Below, one piece after another: positions 1 through 10,247 of a stretch of 64,000 bases of DNA. The position numbers and the translations under genes are program-made. The notes under the pieces were generated by a model, which ran no database searches, had not been told where the DNA came from, and saw nothing but the letters and a program-made list of their open reading frames with translations. Origin of the DNA: Sphingobacteriales bacterium (GTDB lineage Bacteria > Bacteroidota > Bacteroidia > Chitinophagales > UBA2359); the NCBI GenBank assembly GCA_016711285.1, contig JADJTG010000002.1, positions 248,001-312,000 of the forward strand, given 5' to 3'. Each line of letters begins with the position of its first letter. The stretch's first letter is position 1.

Positions 1-1
1 C

Positions 2-550
2 ACCGAATTTCACGATTATCGCGGCTACGCCGGACGCATGGAAGGCGGCACGCTGCGCGTAGGCGACGAAGTAATGACTTTGCCTTCGGGCTTTACGAGC
101 CGCATCAAAAGCATCGACACCCTCGACGGCAGCCTGCAAGAAGCCTTTGCACCTATGTCGGTGAGCATTACGCTGGAAAATGAAATAGACATCAGTCGCG
201 GCGATATGATTGTGCGTGCCAGCAATGTGCCGCATCAAGGGCAAGACATAGAAGCCATGATATGCTGGATGAGCGATAAGCCTCTGCAAATCAACGGAAA
301 ATACATATTAAGACATACCAGCAAAGAAACGCGCTGTGTGATAAAAGATATTAAATACAAAATGGACATCAACCATTTGAGCCGCATAGAAGATGATAAA
401 ATCATCGGCTTAAACGACATCGGACGCATTTCGCTGCGTACCATGAATCCTTTGTTTTACGACTCCTACAACCGCAATCGCTACACTGGCAGTTTTATTA
501 TCATAGACGAAGGCACTTTTGAAACCGTAGGTGCGGGCTTAATCAAATAA
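2..550 (+). CDS. cysN: Sulfate adenylyltransferase subunit 1 (CysN), C-terminal part
   Basis: This is the 3' end of a gene that begins before the window; the frame is open from base 2. The product is the GTPase subunit of ATP sulfurylase, which with CysD makes adenosine 5'-phosphosulfate from sulfate and ATP in the cytoplasm. What remains is the C-terminal beta-barrel part after the GTPase domain: an opening YRGYAGRMEGG strand, GDEVMTLPSG, ENEIDISRGDMI, and the late HIGH-scoring family stretches KYILRHTSKETR and LNDIGRISLRT, ending TVGAGLIK. The G-domain motifs are outside the window. A strong hairpin terminator follows about 45 bases after the stop, so this is the last gene of its transcript. 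cysD and the other assimilation genes would be expected just upstream of the window. Confidence 0.93.
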   Translation, partial: TEFHDYRGYAGRMEGGTLRVGDEVMTLPSGFTSRIKSIDTLDGSLQEAFAPMSVSITLENEIDISRGDMIVRASNVPHQGQDIEAMICWMSDKPLQINGKYILRHTSKETRCVIKDIKYKMDINHLSRIEDDKIIGLNDIGRISLRTMNPLFYDSYNRNRYTGSFIIIDEGTFETVGAGLIK

Positions 551-595
551 AGCGTTTTTATTTTTTTAGATAGATTTTTATAAAATTTTCACGCA

Positions 596-642
596 CCACA
601 TCAGGTTTTTTTGAAAAAACCTGATGTGGTTTTGTTTTTTTT
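596..642 (+). terminator. Rho-independent terminator of cysN
   Basis: A near-perfect hairpin with arms CCACATCAGGTTTTTT and AAAAAACCTGATGTGG (596-629) is followed by TTTTGTTTTTTTT. It sits 45 bases after the cysN stop codon. Confidence 0.88.
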
Positions 643-722
643 AAATGGTCGTTTTTTTGCCTAAGCTCTATAAATTTAAACAAGGGCAGTGTATAAAAAA
701 ATATTTTTTCTAAAAAAAAAGA

Positions 723-750
723 AAAAGTGCTGCCCGAAAGCAGCACTTTT
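723..750 (-). terminator. Terminator downstream of dabB
   Basis: The arms AAAAGTGCTGC and GCAGCACTTTT enclose a six-base loop. Read on the minus strand the hairpin is followed by a long T-rich run (the complement of the A-run at 711-722). It lies about 50 bases past the dabB stop and ends the carbon-uptake operon. Confidence 0.82.
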
Positions 751-802
751 CACTTAAAAACAACTTACAATAAAAACAACGCACAATAACATAAAAAATC
801 TT

Positions 803-2553
803 CTAAGAACTTCTGAAAGCAACTTCGTGATAGGTTTTGACGTGTTGCCCTAAAAATACTCGCGCATAAATACGCAATACCGCTATCTTAAGTATTACGA
901 AGGTGAGACAGTTAAGTACCAACAACAACCGATGGCTGAACTCTATCTCAGAAAACAAAATGTCGAAACCCAGAAAAGTGGGTGAAATAGGAAAACCGAC
1001 AATGGTAAGCGCACTCACCAAAAACAACAAAGCATAATTCGGATGCTCATAAATATGTCCGTTAAATTCGTTGAGGCGTATGGTATTTTCTTTGGTTTTT
1101 ACCCAGTTCAACGCCAAAAGCCCACCCGCAAAAGCACCGACCGTTCCGCTTAAATAAAAAACGATATCTGTGAAATGAAAACGGTGCTGCTGCACAATAG
1201 ACAGCATAAAAAACACCTGATTCATCGCCACATATATCCAGGCGCGAATAGCCGAAAAACGCTCAGTAGCGGCTATCAGCACCAAAATCAAGGAGATAGC
1301 TCCATAAATTGCCGCAATAAAGGTGTATTGATACGCTGCATCGGTAGGATATAGCAGATAAAACACCACACCCAACACCATTAATACAATAAAAATAATT
1401 TCGGCAAAGGTGCTACGCAAAGGATGTAGCGATCTTCCCGCTTTTTTAAACGGCAACCACATATATTGATACCACAAAGTATCTAAATTGTATTCTTTTA
1501 CCGATAACATATACAAAGAGTAGTACAGTTTTTTGGGTAAAAAAGAAAAAAGCTGCGCTTTATTGGGATTATAGCTGTAAAATTGTTCGTGTATCAAATA
1601 GCTCATCACAGAAGGAGATACTAACAACTGATAGGTGCGCAAAAAAGCATTTGCCGCAAAATGCAACAATGCCAAATAATGCCAACCCAAAGCAATTTCT
1701 ACAAATATCAGCCCGATTTGTGCCAATGAGGAGTAGGCTATTTGTGTTTTGGCGGTAGCCTGCACCTGACTTATCATAGAGCCTACTATCGCCGTGCTCA
1801 ATCCGATGATAATCACCAATACTTTTACTAACATCACAGGTTCCCACACCGGATAAACGCGCAACAGCAAATATACGCCGATATGCACCGACAAAGAACC
1901 GTAGAAAAGTGCACTGGACACCGTGGGACCCTCCATAGCACGAGGCAGCCACGCCGAAAAAGGCAATTGCGCCGACTTCACGGAGGCAGCCACCAAAAAC
2001 AGCAAGCCCACCATGAGTGTGCGCGTGGGATAATCTGCCACTGCCTCCAAAATAAAAGCGTGATCGGTAAATAACGGTCGCGGTAAAAAGCGATTAATAA
2101 AAAAGAACTGATACCCATTATTTCCCAACCCAAAAACAGAAATTCAAAATTACCCGCCAGCAAAAGCGTATGCAAACCGATATTGAACAACAAAGCATGG
2201 TTGTAAAAACGCTTAAATCCGCTTTCGCGGTGCATGTAGGTTTTGCTGAATACACTGATGATAAATATAATAACAGCAGCCACGATGGTATAAACTGCCG
2301 TTGTTTTATCATAAAAAACATCTAACCCAAATTTAAAATCCTGATTTTGGTAAATGGTCAATAAATGCTGCTCGTAAAACGGAATCCCCTGCACTAACCA
2401 GTAAAAGGCATAAACAAGTGCCAGCAGCATCTGTGCGCCGCTGATAGCAATGGCAATGCCCGCAATAGCTCTTTCCTGATGATTTTTGAATAATAAACTG
2501 CCCAAAAAGCCCATAAAAGGCAGTATTAAAAACAATGACAACATTAAGTTCAT
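803..2553 (-). pseudogene. dabB: DabB-like proton-conducting membrane subunit, with internal deletion and frameshift
   Basis: This is a NuoL/MrpA-type membrane subunit of the DAB inorganic-carbon accumulation complex, which is proposed to couple cation flow to CO2 hydration by DabA. The N-terminal part (2553 down to about 2070) carries several membrane helices and the motif GWEIMGISSFLLIAFYRDRY. The rest, in another frame, carries KSAQLPFSAWLPRAMEGP and SSALFYGSLSVHIGVYLLLR, typical of the family, and many more helices to residue end YHEVAFRSS. Between RDRYLP and the downstream frame, family members have a further 30-40 residues (a helix with a conserved NAxKVFxxYR-type start). Here that segment is absent, so the break looks like a deletion that is not a multiple of three rather than a simple indel. 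The start ATG overlaps the dabA stop as ATGA, implying translational coupling. It is likely non-functional unless the gap is an assembly fault. Confidence 0.8.
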
Positions 2554-5116
2554 GGTGCTGTAGTAGTGGATATATTACTATCAATTTGGTAAATAGGAAG
2601 ATTTTCAAAAGTGGCGTGTGCAATATGATTGGTGAGCATCGCCGGAGCTTTTTCGAAGAAATGATGCACATTTTCCACCGCTTTCAGGTCTGCGGCTTCG
2701 GCGTGATAGTGCATAAAATATTCGTTTTTAAAATAGAAAAACTCTTGCGTTTCGGGGTGCAGGGCTGCAATATGTACCCATTCGTTTTTGTACCATTCAT
2801 ACATGGCATCTGAGCTTTTAATGACCTGCAATACCACCTCCGGAAAATGTTCCACTATCACCAACAAGCGCACAGGATCGTGGGGTTCTACCGTTTGCCA
2901 GGGCAAGCCCGGGCGCAAGTCGCCATCGCTGCTGTTGGCTACACCCACCAAGCCCATCACATTGTGCGGCAGTTTAGTTCCGCAGCCCAATTTCAAATTA
3001 TCCACTCTCGAAAAATAATACTCCAGATTGATGCCTCCGCATACCACACCGATAGGTGCCATCACATTGCGCAAATATTTGCCTTCCAGATCGGTACGAT
3101 AATCGTAGGAATTTAAAAAAGCACGGCGGTCTAAAAACAAACCCCGCGTAACACTGCGTCTGCCGATGATAGCCAGCGTATTGGTACCGTGTCCTAATTC
3201 GGGGCGCGGCTCAAAAAGCGATACTGAACGGTCTTGTATGGCTTTTCGCACCGCCTTGATGGATTGGTTGGTATCAATGGAGGCAAAACGGCGCGACCGT
3301 TCTTTGGCGTTCAGATCCAAAGCTGCTTCAAAAGCCGCCTTTGCTTCGCGATGCAGGGAGGCTTGTGCGGCACTGAGCATATCGTCATCATAGTAGGCTA
3401 TTAAATCGCTCGATGTATCGTGCATAGAGCTGATAAAGCGGGTGGAGTCGGGGATATCAATACCTTTTTCGCGCAATACGGCACGCACTTTCTGGTGGTT
3501 TGCCATGATTGCAAATACACGGGCATTGACACAGCCCGGACGACCGCTACACGCCCCACAGTCGTGTGCGCCGTGGTGCGGATTATTGGCACTGCTGCTG
3601 CCGTGCGATACCATATAAATTAGTTCGGAAAACGCCCCTATCAAACCGATGCCACGCAAAAAGTTCTCTACACGTTCAGCCATTTCAGCGATGGTAAAAC
3701 CCACCTGCAAACCCTCTTCCACATCATCAAGGCTTTTATTCTCTACGGTAAGTTTTCCGTGTGGGTGCATGTGTGCGAAAGCATCGGAAATAGAAGGACT
3801 CATTTTAGGAAAAAAAGTACCTTGAAACAATTTCCACAAAGATAAAACCCCCAACGACAGCGTAGCCAAAGAGCTTTTTAGAAAATGGTGGCTGCTGCTC
3901 GACAACATTATATCGTTGTGGCGGTGAGCGGACACATCGTATTCTTTGATAAGATAGCGCGGAGTTACGGGAGCCGGACACAATTTATCCATAAATTTTG
4001 CGCCCTGCGGTCTGAAATAAAACTCAACACCGAAAAATCCGGGTGCGCCCAACGTTTCGCAGTCGGGGCTACATACTCCAAATGGCGACGAATGGAACAC
4101 TCGCGCTCATCAATGCAAAAAATGGCTTGAAAACGGGGTGGCGGTATGTTTTTGGGTGTGTTGATATTGGTTTTAATGCCCTGAATTACTTCATCATAAT
4201 AGCTCCACTCAAAAGCATCTTGCCATATTTTAAACACTTCGTCTAATTCGGTGAGTGGCGTAGGCGCAAAAATATCCACCGGTGGCTCTTGCACTTTGGT
4301 AGCGAGTGGCTGCCAGTTTTCGCCCAATATCATCGTCAAACGGTCTATTTCCAACAACAATTCAAAATGAATCAAATCGCTCAAAGAAATGGGCTTTTTG
4401 ATAAGGAGAGCGTTGTCATTATCTTCCACTACTGCCACCATACCACTCCACCCGCGATGACTAAACGCCATATCAAACAAATACTGCTCATAATACCGCT
4501 CATCGCCAACAATACGCTGCAAGAGGTCTTTGATACCCAAAGACCTTTCTTGCAACATATTCCTTACTTTTTTACATTTAAAAAAACTGCTCACACTTTG
4601 TTGTTCCATAAAACAAACACTTTCCAAAAATCCCTGTTTCTCCACCGGAAAATCCCAAAGTGCAATTCCTTGGTCTAAATATCCACACAAAATTCTGTAT
4701 AATAGGGAGTGAACCAAAGTATCCAAGTCAATTTTATAATATTTTTTCCAATTACTTCGCAGCAATCCGATGCGTGGTTTTATGTTTTCGTCATATTTTT
4801 TTATCAATACGCGCTCTGCCCATAGTTCCAGGTTTTCGCTGCCTTTTCGTTCAATAATAATACGGTCAATTACTCCTTCTTTGATTCTGCCTAATTTGAA
4901 CAACTGGCGAAAATCATCTAATTGCAGTGTCACTTTGTAGCCGAATAATTTAGAAGAGCGAAAAATGCCTTCATAAAATTTTTTCTGCTGAAAAGCGTGC
5001 AGCGAATTGTGGTGAATAAAATCTTTTAGGGTCATTTGGCTGGGGAGATAATGTTTCAATTCGTGCAGTACCTGCTCCAAATCAAAAATTTCTCCCCCTT
5101 GCATTTCGTGTTTCAT
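2550..5116 (-). CDS. dabA: DabA (DUF2309/UPF0753) inorganic-carbon transporter subunit, one frameshift
   Basis: This is the large soluble, zinc-binding subunit of the DAB complex, related to beta-carbonic anhydrases and thought to hydrate CO2 vectorially. Zinc-ligand regions are visible: the Cys/Asp motif CIDERECSIRRHLE near residue 340, and later the His/Cys pair in SHGSSSANNPHH...DCGACSGRPGC. The full product would be about 855 residues, normal for the family. The frame breaks at the G-run at 4065-4068: read on the minus strand, one more C in GCCCCG would join HLEYVAP to DCETLGAPGFFGVEFYF without loss. I therefore treat it as one gene with a probable one-base homopolymer error. It lies five bases after the DUF2490 gene and overlaps dabB by four bases, in the same minus-strand operon as a SulP transporter. 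Confidence 0.88.
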
Positions 5117-5121
5117 GCAAT

Positions 5122-5907
5122 TTAATTATTTTTCTTTTTATAAAAATCTACATTAGAGAATAAACCCACCTGAAGCGTATGGTTTCTTTCCATTTTGATG
5201 CCATCGCTTTTCAGAATTGTTTGTAACAAATAACCGACTTCTAACTTGCCTATTTTCGGAATTTTGTAACCGATTGCTCCATATAGGCGGTTTTGGTCAA
5301 ACATATTTGCTGCTACATTTTTACCGAAACTAATCAGGATTTCGTCATATACAGTAGCATAAAAATTTTTATCGCTGATAGTTTTTCCTTTAAAAGGCAA
5401 GGAAAAACGGTTGAATAAACGAAAGCGATTGATGTAAGTGGCATCTTTATTTGGCTCGTAGATATTGGTAGATGTATTAAGATAGGGCAAATGTAAAAAA
5501 CGTTGCTCCAAACGAAAACGACTCACCCACTCTATGCGGTTGAGTGGTGTTTTTATCTGAAGTTGCTCCCATATCCGATGTTCGGGAAAAGTTGATTTCA
5601 CCGGAAAATCGCCATAAGGATAGGTGTTTACATAGCTATAGCCCACAGTAGCAAATACGGAAGGGTTGATATGATAATTGATACCCGTGCGCAACAACAA
5701 TTGTTGCCAATATTCAAGCACGTCGTTTCTGCGCCATTGTGCCTCTATGTGTACGCCCCATTTGTCCGATACTTTATGGTCGCCGAAATACATCAGCCAA
5801 GCATTCACGTTGTCGGAATACTGGTGCAAAGGCGAAGCTTGTGCTTTCATCACCAAAGGTAGCAATAACATTATCATCAGACACCCCGTTATTATATATT
5901 TTTTCAT
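5122..5907 (-). CDS. DUF2490 outer-membrane-type protein
   Basis: The 261-residue product has an N-terminal signal peptide (MKKYIITGCLMIMLLLPLVMKAQA) and alternating aromatic/polar strands through to the C-terminus (for example WGVHIEAQWRRND, YKIPKIGKLEVGYLLQT). This matches the DUF2490 family, predicted beta-barrel proteins of the Bacteroidota outer membrane; its substrate is unknown. It sits between sulP (16 bases) and dabA (5 bases), so it is co-transcribed with two inorganic-carbon/anion transport systems. An outer-membrane pore or accessory role in the same uptake route is inference from context only. Confidence 0.8.
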   Translation of the reverse strand: MKKYIITGCLMIMLLLPLVMKAQASPLHQYSDNVNAWLMYFGDHKVSDKWGVHIEAQWRRNDVLEYWQQLLLRTGINYHINPSVFATVGYSYVNTYPYGDFPVKSTFPEHRIWEQLQIKTPLNRIEWVSRFRLEQRFLHLPYLNTSTNIYEPNKDATYINRFRLFNRFSLPFKGKTISDKNFYATVYDEILISFGKNVAANMFDQNRLYGAIGYKIPKIGKLEVGYLLQTILKSDGIKMERNHTLQVGLFSNVDFYKKKNN

Positions 5908-5923
5908 GTTTTTTTATATATTT

Positions 5924-7558
5924 TTATTGGGTTACAACTAATTTCTTTTTGCGTGCCGAACGTTTGTGTTTGGAAAGTGGTTCGTGTTCTTCTAAACCCA
6001 CTATTTCAAAAATGCCGCCATGTTCCTGATAGTTATGTTCAAAATGGTGAATACTCTCCATCACCGAATGATCCACTAAGCAGGTGTTGTTGAAATTGAG
6101 AACGATATGCTGACCGGAAGGTATGGCTTCTAATTTTGATTTCAGTCCGAGATAATTGGAGAAAATAGCGCATTTATCTACTTCTACCAAATAAGTACCA
6201 TCGTTGAAAGATACCGTAGCGGGTACTTTGAATAAATTGGATAAAGGTGCTCCATTGGCAACATGAATGATGATTTCTAGCAAAATACCTGCCGCTATAC
6301 CTACCAATAAATCTTCATAGAGTGTAAAGAAAATAGTTACCAAAAAGATAGCAAGTTGCTCTTTTCCTATTTCAAAAATATGAATAAACTCTTTGGGGTG
6401 CGCCAATTTGATACCCACGCTGATAAGCATAGCCGCCAATGCCGTGTTCGGAATTAACTCAATAAGCGGTGCTGCCAACAATACAAAAACCAAAATAAAA
6501 AAGCCGTGAAAGAAATTTGCCCAGCGTGTTTTTGCACCGTTGTTTACATTGGCTGAACTACGCGCTACTTCCGAAATCATAGGTAAACCGCCCAAAACGG
6601 CAGACAAAGTATTGCCGATACCAATGGCGATGAGGTCTTTGTTGGCGTTGGATTTGCGTTTGTAAGGATCCATCATATCTATCGCCTTCACTGTGAGCAA
6701 AGACTCCAAAGAACCCACCAAAGCAAACATCACCACATATTTAATAAACAGTCCCATTTGTTGCATACCCGAAAAATCCACATTGATTTTGATATTTTCG
6801 AGCAAATTGCCAATATGTACCAACGCATAAGACGGCTCGGTATGCTGAAAATCCATCGCTAATTCGGCGGGAATGGCGATGAGCAGTACAATGAGAGGAG
6901 CGGGAATTTTTTTCAGAAAGCCCTTCGCCACATCGTTCCAAAACATCATCACCAAAAAACTCACTACACCGATAGCGGTGGCTTTGGGGTCTAAGTGACT
7001 AAAAAATTCGGGCAGCGAAGCCAGCAATTCAAAAGGGTCTTTACCTTTTGCCATTGCCGGATCTACATCTAAAAGTACCGGTATTTGTTTCAAAATGATA
7101 ATCATACCGATAGCCGCCAACATACCATGTACGGCAGAAAGTGGAAAGAAATCCACCAATTTTCCAAATTTGAATACACCGAATAAAATTTGAATAATGC
7201 CCGCTACAACCATCGCTCCCAATGCTAAATGCCAGCCAGTTTCGCCGCCGCCGAAGTCGCTCACTGCACCCACCACAATTACAATCAAACCGGCGGCAGG
7301 TCCTTTGATGGTCAAGCGCGAACCCGCCAGAAAACTCACCAAAATACCCCCGATAATGGCTGATACCAAGCCCATCAAAGGCGGAAAATCAGATGCTTTG
7401 GCAATACCCAAACTCAGTGGCAATGCCAATAAAAACACAATAAAACCCGATACTATATCGGTAGAAAAATTTTCCTGCAAGCCCGCCAAGCCATCTTTTG
7501 GCAAAATTTTAGGCGTAGTATTGGCAGAAGATATATTATTTAAAGAAGGATTAGCCAT
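5924..7558 (-). CDS. SulP-family anion (possibly bicarbonate) transporter with STAS domain
   Basis: A SulP transporter of about 544 residues. The membrane domain starts with DIVSGFIVFLLALPLSLGIA and has some ten or more hydrophobic helices, including KGPAAGLIVIVVGAV and GGLPMISEVARSSANVNNG. A short C-terminal STAS-like domain follows (GQHIVLNFNNTCLVDHSVM). SulP proteins carry sulfate, bicarbonate or other anions. Joining dabAB, this one could be a bicarbonate carrier, but substrate cannot be read from sequence. I chose the ATG at 7558 (MANPSLNN) because the family homology starts soon after; an in-frame start at 7630 exists. It is the first gene of the minus-strand operon sulP-DUF2490-dabA-dabB. 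Confidence 0.86.
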   Translation of the reverse strand: MANPSLNNISSANTTPKILPKDGLAGLQENFSTDIVSGFIVFLLALPLSLGIAKASDFPPLMGLVSAIIGGILVSFLAGSRLTIKGPAAGLIVIVVGAVSDFGGGETGWHLALGAMVVAGIIQILFGVFKFGKLVDFFPLSAVHGMLAAIGMIIILKQIPVLLDVDPAMAKGKDPFELLASLPEFFSHLDPKATAIGVVSFLVMMFWNDVAKGFLKKIPAPLIVLLIAIPAELAMDFQHTEPSYALVHIGNLLENIKINVDFSGMQQMGLFIKYVVMFALVGSLESLLTVKAIDMMDPYKRKSNANKDLIAIGIGNTLSAVLGGLPMISEVARSSANVNNGAKTRWANFFHGFFILVFVLLAAPLIELIPNTALAAMLISVGIKLAHPKEFIHIFEIGKEQLAIFLVTIFFTLYEDLLVGIAAGILLEIIIHVANGAPLSNLFKVPATVSFNDGTYLVEVDKCAIFSNYLGLKSKLEAIPSGQHIVLNFNNTCLVDHSVMESIHHFEHNYQEHGGIFEIVGLEEHEPLSKHKRSARKKKLVVTQ

Positions 7559-7917
7559 AAAAAAATCACTAAAAAAATTGCGCAATGCACGAAAGCGAAT
7601 CATGCGTTTTTGTCCAACAGCATTGCACACGCTTTGAAAAAAGTTTTTGAAAATAAAAAGAGATAAAAAAGCAAATACAAAGCATTGCGACTGAATTGCC
7701 CCCTTTTGCTCGCAAAAAGGTGCTGCAACTTATACATTTGCCAATAAAAAGAAGAGAGAGAAAGGGCTATTTTTTTTCTTTAAGGTATTGATATTTTTTC
7801 TACCTGAAGCTATGCTCCGCAAAAGGCATAGCACAACTTTATACAAGTGCTATTGTATGCAATAGCCACAAAAAAATTACCATAAAAATAAAAGAAAAAC
7901 AGCCTGCTCAAAAAACC
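7559..7917. other. Intergenic region with two small hairpins
   Basis: No gene is seen. Two short inverted repeats lie at 7809-7832 (GCTATGC/GCATAGC) and 7849-7866 (GCTATTG/CAATAGC). They could end the minus-strand gene at 7918-8310. The sulP promoter must lie near 7600-7700, but I cannot identify a convincing -7 box. Confidence 0.4.
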
Positions 7918-8310
7918 TCACAAGCGAAAATTACGCAACCAAATATAAATGGGCGTATTGAGAAGAAATGCCGTGCAAAAATCAGGCGGAAAAATACAGC
8001 AGCAAATGGCAGTCTGCCATTTGGCAAAAGACCACGGATAAGCATCAATTACTGCTGCCGACAGTGGCAAATTATTGCCACAGGTAAGATGCTGTTCCTT
8101 ATCATCGTCTTCATTTTCTTCCTCGTCCGTAGTTTGAACAAAAGTAAAAAACGAAACTAAATCGCGGTATTGCTCTTCCGAACTATCCGAAAGCTGCGTC
8201 TGATTGGATAGAACCCCACACAAATCCTGCTCTGACTTTTCTGAAAAGGAAAATATCAAACCGGATTGCAGTTGCAACAACAATAATATAATATACCACA
8301 AAACCCGCAT
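7918..8310 (-). CDS. Small secreted or membrane hypothetical protein
   Basis: I do not recognise this 130-residue protein. It starts with a hydrophobic segment (MRVLWYIILLLLQLQSGLIF) that could be a signal peptide or anchor. A very acidic stretch near residue 60 (TTDEEENEDDDKEQ) follows, and the C-terminal half contains WQTAICCCIFPPDFC, a Cys-rich hydrophobic patch. Two minus-strand TAnnTTTG-like boxes (8384-8391 and 8497-8504) lie upstream, which supports a real transcript. It stands alone, divergent from the GH3 gene. Confidence 0.45.
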   Translation of the reverse strand: MRVLWYIILLLLQLQSGLIFSFSEKSEQDLCGVLSNQTQLSDSSEEQYRDLVSFFTFVQTTDEEENEDDDKEQHLTCGNNLPLSAAVIDAYPWSFAKWQTAICCCIFPPDFCTAFLLNTPIYIWLRNFRL

Positions 8311-8383
8311 ACGGTGTAATCAGATTAAAGCGCGATATTTTTAGATATAAATAAAAAAAACTTTTTTATCAGTAAATCGGTCG

Positions 8384-8391
8384 CAAAGGTA
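8384..8391 (-). promoter_or_regulatory. Candidate -7 box (TACCTTTG) for the gene at 7918-8310
   Basis: On the minus strand the sequence reads TACCTTTG, the Bacteroidota -7 consensus TAnnTTTG, 74 bases upstream of the start codon. No clear TTG at -33 was found. A second box TATCTTTG lies at 8497-8504. The rest of 8311-8708 shows only AT-rich DNA and an in-frame extension of the GH3 gene. Confidence 0.45.
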
Positions 8392-8708
8392 TTGATATTT
8401 TAATACTCCCGACATTTTTTTATATCCAATCAAAAAATAAGCATCAATTTTATTATAAATAACCTATTTAACGATATCATTTACTCAAATCTTATACAAA
8501 GATAGTGCCTTATCATATTATAGTGCATTTGATACTGAATTTTAACGTTTTTTTAAAATAGCCCCAAATTGTTATGCCTCATTTATTGTATAAAAAACAT
8601 TTTTTAAGGCTATACCGCAAAGCAATTTGCAAAAATTGGCAACTTTTTAAGGGATTATTGCGTTTTTTTATTTTTACACCATTGATATATTTTTGTACCG
8701 CTTTTTCT

Positions 8709-10199
8709 ATGGGCATAAAATCTTTTTTGGCACAACCTTTTGCCGCTTTCACTACACGCCGCTTGGAAAACTACCACCGACAAGCCGTAGCTTTGCAACA
8801 CGAAGTACTTGAAGACATCACCGACAGCGCACGCGATACTCAATTCGGCAAAGACCACAATTTTCGCCATATCCGCACCTACAAGGATTTCAAACGTCAA
8901 GTACCCATTCGTGATTACGAAGCTCTGAAGCCTTATATAGAGATGATGTTGAACGGCGAGGCAGATATTTTATGGGAAGACCGCCCTTTATATTTTGCCA
9001 AAACTTCGGGTACTACTTCGGGTACTAAATATATCCCCATCAGCCGCGATTCCATCAGCAATCATATCAACGGCGCACGCAATGCGCTTTTGGCTCAGGT
9101 GCATCGCGTAGGCAGCGATTTTATCAACGGAAAAATGATTTTTCTGTCCGGCTCACCCGTTTTGCACGCTGTAGCCGATATTCCTACCGGAAGGCTTTCG
9201 GGCATTGTCAATCATCATATTCCCGCTTATTTGCGCCGCAATCAGCTCCCCTCCTATCCTACCAACTGCATTGAAGACTGGGAACTCAAATTAGATGCCA
9301 TTGTGCAGGAAACTTTGCATCAGGATATGCGCCTTATCAGTGGTATTCCGCCTTGGGTACAAATGTATTTTGACCGCCTCCACGAAGTAAGCAACGGCAA
9401 ACGTATCAAAGATATTTTTCCGAACTTGTCGGTTATTGTGCACGGCGGCGTAAATTTTCAGCCTTATCGCGCCAAAATGCAGGAAAGCATAGGCGGCAAA
9501 GTGAGCTACATAGAAACTTATCCGGCTTCGGAGGGTTTTATTGCATATCAGGATAGCCAACAAGAGGAGAGTTTGTTGTTGAATATTTACTCCGGAATTT
9601 TCTTTGAATTTGTACCCGCCGACGAAATTTTTAACGAAAATCCTACGCGTCTGCACTTGGGCGAAGTAGAAATAGGTGTTAATTATGCACTGATTTTGAG
9701 TAGCAATGCGGGTTTGTGGGCGTATAATATCGGCGATACCGTAAAATTTGTTTCAAAAAATCCTTATCGTATTGTTGTCACCGGACGCACCAAACATTTT
9801 ATTTCGGCTTTTGGCGAGCACGTCATTGCCGAAGAAGTGGAAAGTGCTTTGGCAAGCACCGCCGCACAGCATCAAGTACGCATAACCGAATTTACGGTAG
9901 CTCCGCAGGTGCAAAGCAGCAACAGCGAACTGCCCCATCACGAGTGGTGGATAGAATTTGATACGCCGCCCGCACAAACCGCCGCTTTTGCCGCCGACTT
10001 AGATGCCGCCCTGATGCGCCGCAACATTTATTACCGCGATTTGATTGAAGGACGCATTTTACAACCTTTAAAAATAAAAGCGGTGCGCAAGGGATTTTTT
10101 CAGGATTATATGAAAAGTATCGGCAAATTGGGCGGACAAAATAAAGTACCGCATCTTTCCAACGACCGCAATATTGCTTCGGCATTGGAGCGTTTGTAG
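8709..10199 (+). CDS. GH3 auxin-responsive-promoter-family protein (acyl-adenylating enzyme)
   Basis: This is a cytoplasmic member of the GH3 branch of the ANL adenylate-forming superfamily. In plants these conjugate amino acids to acyl acids such as auxin or jasmonate; the bacterial substrate is not established. The ATP-binding motif FAKTSGTTSGTKYIPIS is near residue 105, followed by SGIPPWVQMYFDRL, YPASEGFIAYQ (central adenylation motif region), YNIGDTVKFVSKNPYRIVVTGRTKHFISAFGEH split over the hinge, and a C-terminal cap. I placed the start at MGIKSFLAQPFA (8709), which is where bacterial homologues begin; the frame is open back to 8574, where a further 45 hydrophobic residues would precede it. 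Length, about 496 residues, is normal. Confidence 0.87.
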   Translation: MGIKSFLAQPFAAFTTRRLENYHRQAVALQHEVLEDITDSARDTQFGKDHNFRHIRTYKDFKRQVPIRDYEALKPYIEMMLNGEADILWEDRPLYFAKTSGTTSGTKYIPISRDSISNHINGARNALLAQVHRVGSDFINGKMIFLSGSPVLHAVADIPTGRLSGIVNHHIPAYLRRNQLPSYPTNCIEDWELKLDAIVQETLHQDMRLISGIPPWVQMYFDRLHEVSNGKRIKDIFPNLSVIVHGGVNFQPYRAKMQESIGGKVSYIETYPASEGFIAYQDSQQEESLLLNIYSGIFFEFVPADEIFNENPTRLHLGEVEIGVNYALILSSNAGLWAYNIGDTVKFVSKNPYRIVVTGRTKHFISAFGEHVIAEEVESALASTAAQHQVRITEFTVAPQVQSSNSELPHHEWWIEFDTPPAQTAAFAADLDAALMRRNIYYRDLIEGRILQPLKIKAVRKGFFQDYMKSIGKLGGQNKVPHLSNDRNIASALERL

Positions 10200-10200
10200 T

Positions 10201-10228
10201 TTGTGTTTCAAAAAAAATTTTACCTTTG
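10201..10228 (+). promoter_or_regulatory. Promoter for rfbD (TTG-N17-TACCTTTG)
   Basis: TTG at 10201-10203 and TACCTTTG at 10221-10228 match the Bacteroidota housekeeping promoter pattern. The start codon of rfbD is 20 bases downstream. Confidence 0.6.
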
Positions 10229-10247
10229 AAGGCAAAAAAATACGCTC

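Noticed and set aside
2118..2813. Small open frames overlapping the dabA/dabB junction
   Set aside because: They are shifted or antisense shadows of dabA and dabB with no family signal.
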